64,000 nucleotides of DNA from Bacteroidales bacterium UBA4772 (GTDB lineage Bacteria; Bacteroidota; Bacteroidia; Bacteroidales; VadinHA17), in the NCBI GenBank assembly GCA_002403305.1, contig DHHM01000015.1, positions 1 through 64,000 on the forward strand, written 5' to 3'. Under the pieces are notes generated by a model that saw only the letters and a program-made list of their open reading frames with translations, searched no databases and was not told where the DNA came from. This document shows positions 62,300-64,000 of this stretch, in pieces. The position numbers and the translations under genes were made by a program. Position 1 is the first letter of the stretch. Each line of letters starts with the position of its first letter.

Positions 62300-62307
62300 C
62301 AAAAATA
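62300..62307 (-). promoter_or_regulatory. -7 promoter element for the CorA gene
   Basis: Minus-strand TATTTTTG matches TAnnTTTG. It would give a leader of about 115 bases before the ATG at 62177; I could not recognise a riboswitch in it. Confidence 0.4.
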
Positions 62308-62358
62308 TAACTTTTACGTTAACCCGCATCCTGGGCTTTAAAAAATGTCCGAAAAAAT

Positions 62359-62366
62359 TACCTTTG
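62359..62366 (+). promoter_or_regulatory. -7 promoter element for the carboxynorspermidine operon
   Basis: TACCTTTG matches TAnnTTTG, 23 bases before the ATG at 62390, which excludes the in-frame ATG at 62345. Confidence 0.5.
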
Positions 62367-62389
62367 TGTATAACCTAAATTATCTGCAG

Positions 62390-63586
<1,197 letters not shown>

Positions 63587-63587
63587 G

Positions 63588-64000
63588 ATGATAGACTACC
63601 AAAATGTCCCCTCGCCCTGCTACGTGATAGAGGAAGAGCGCCTGAGGCGTAACCTGGAAACCGTAAAACATGTGGCTGATGCCTCCGGCACAGAGATAAT
63701 ACTTGCCTTCAAGGGCTTTGCCATGTGGTCGGTCTTCCCGACAGTGCGGGAGTATATATCCGGTGCGGCCGCCAGCTCAGTGCATGAAGCCCGCCTCTGC
63801 TATGAGGAGATGGGCGTGCCGGCACATACCTACTCCCCCGTCTTCAGGCGCGAGGAGTTCGGAAACATACTGCGCTACAGCTCACACATAACCTTTAACT
63901 CACTTGCCCAGTACTATAAGTTCTCCCCTGTGCTCAAACACGAGGGACAGCATATCTCGCCGGGACTACGGATAAACCCTGAGTTCTCCGGGGTTGCCCA
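63588..64000 (+). CDS. nspC: Carboxynorspermidine decarboxylase, partial (runs off the window)
   Basis: The first 137 codons are present. It starts MIDYQNVPSPCYVIEEERLR and has the PLP-lysine motif ILAFKGFAMWSVFP, SSVHEARLCYEEMG and GLRINPEFSG, typical of NspC, a fold-III PLP decarboxylase related to LysA. It follows the synthase directly, completing an alternative spermidine/norspermidine pathway. The 3' end lies beyond 64000. Confidence 0.92.
   Translation, partial: MIDYQNVPSPCYVIEEERLRRNLETVKHVADASGTEIILAFKGFAMWSVFPTVREYISGAAASSVHEARLCYEEMGVPAHTYSPVFRREEFGNILRYSSHITFNSLAQYYKFSPVLKHEGQHISPGLRINPEFSGVA

Noticed and set aside
62178..62300. A magnesium riboswitch in the CorA leader
   Set aside because: The ~115-base leader shows no recognisable M-box or ykoK-type core and is short for one.

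Overview
The window reads as chromosomal DNA of a Bacteroidota member, most likely from the Bacteroidales/Marinilabiliales side. The evidence is: several promoters with the phylum-specific -7 element TAnnTTTG; small families I associate with this phylum (DUF2795, DUF5063, a DUF6146-like lipoprotein); the guaB / PPIase / SurA-like / OstA-like gene order; many lipoprotein signals; and an ECF sigma / anti-sigma / 'KYG'-repeat surface protein operon. Coding density is high. I see no phage, insertion sequence, CRISPR array or obvious genomic island. A complete Rnf complex and the lack of any respiratory complex here fit, but do not prove, an anaerobic or fermentative life style.

Layout: 1-500 degenerate ~38-bp tandem repeats. 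0.5-5.9 kb, rseC-rnfBCDGEA operon (minus). 6.1-6.3 kb, heptamer repeat array. 6.3-11.2 kb, recG, a methyltransferase, an orphan LolD-type ATPase, a cobalamin adenosyltransferase and a DUF2795 protein. 11.3-16.8 kb, guaB and an outer-membrane biogenesis operon (two PPIase-type proteins and an OstA-like protein with a 48-bp repeat tail). 16.9-23.4 kb, recQ, DUF5063, RNase D-like exonuclease, RlmI-like methyltransferase and tex. 23.4-32.7 kb, palindromic repeats, an S9 oligopeptidase, an M28 peptidase, mutS2 and an unusual two-part protein (duplicated sulfite-oxidase-fold domain plus isoaspartyl peptidase). 32.9-37.8 kb, sigma / anti-sigma / KYG-repeat protein, a membrane protein and a PA/PDZ M28 peptidase. 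37.9-44.2 kb, ornithine aminotransferase, trmD, DUF1508, an amidohydrolase pseudogene with a large internal deletion, an MFS carrier and signal peptidase I. 44.5-47.7 kb, thrS-infC-rpmI-rplT. 47.8-54.4 kb, PKD lipoprotein, sodium/solute symporter with a small two-helix partner, lysC-lysA, a DUF6146-like lipoprotein and two tRNA-Leu genes. 54.5-61.1 kb, a divergent cluster for cell-wall sugar recycling. 61.2-64 kb, CorA and the start of a carboxynorspermidine operon.

The most interesting gene set is 54.5-61.1 kb. A secreted GH3 (NagZ-like) / serine beta-lactamase-fold hybrid faces a three-gene operon of a NagX-like membrane protein, an AmgK-like sugar kinase fused to the RapZ C-terminal amino-sugar-sensing domain, and a MurU-like nucleotidyltransferase. 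Together they could strip, import and re-activate amino sugars from peptidoglycan, with the RapZ domain as a built-in sensor (inference).

A second theme is non-coding: seven-base tandem repeats of different sequence (GACTGYG, AATTCGC, TTTTCGA, GACTTTY) sit at several gene ends, mostly between convergent genes, next to other short repeats and palindromes. Two families show compensatory base changes between copies, which suggests folded RNA or DNA hairpins.
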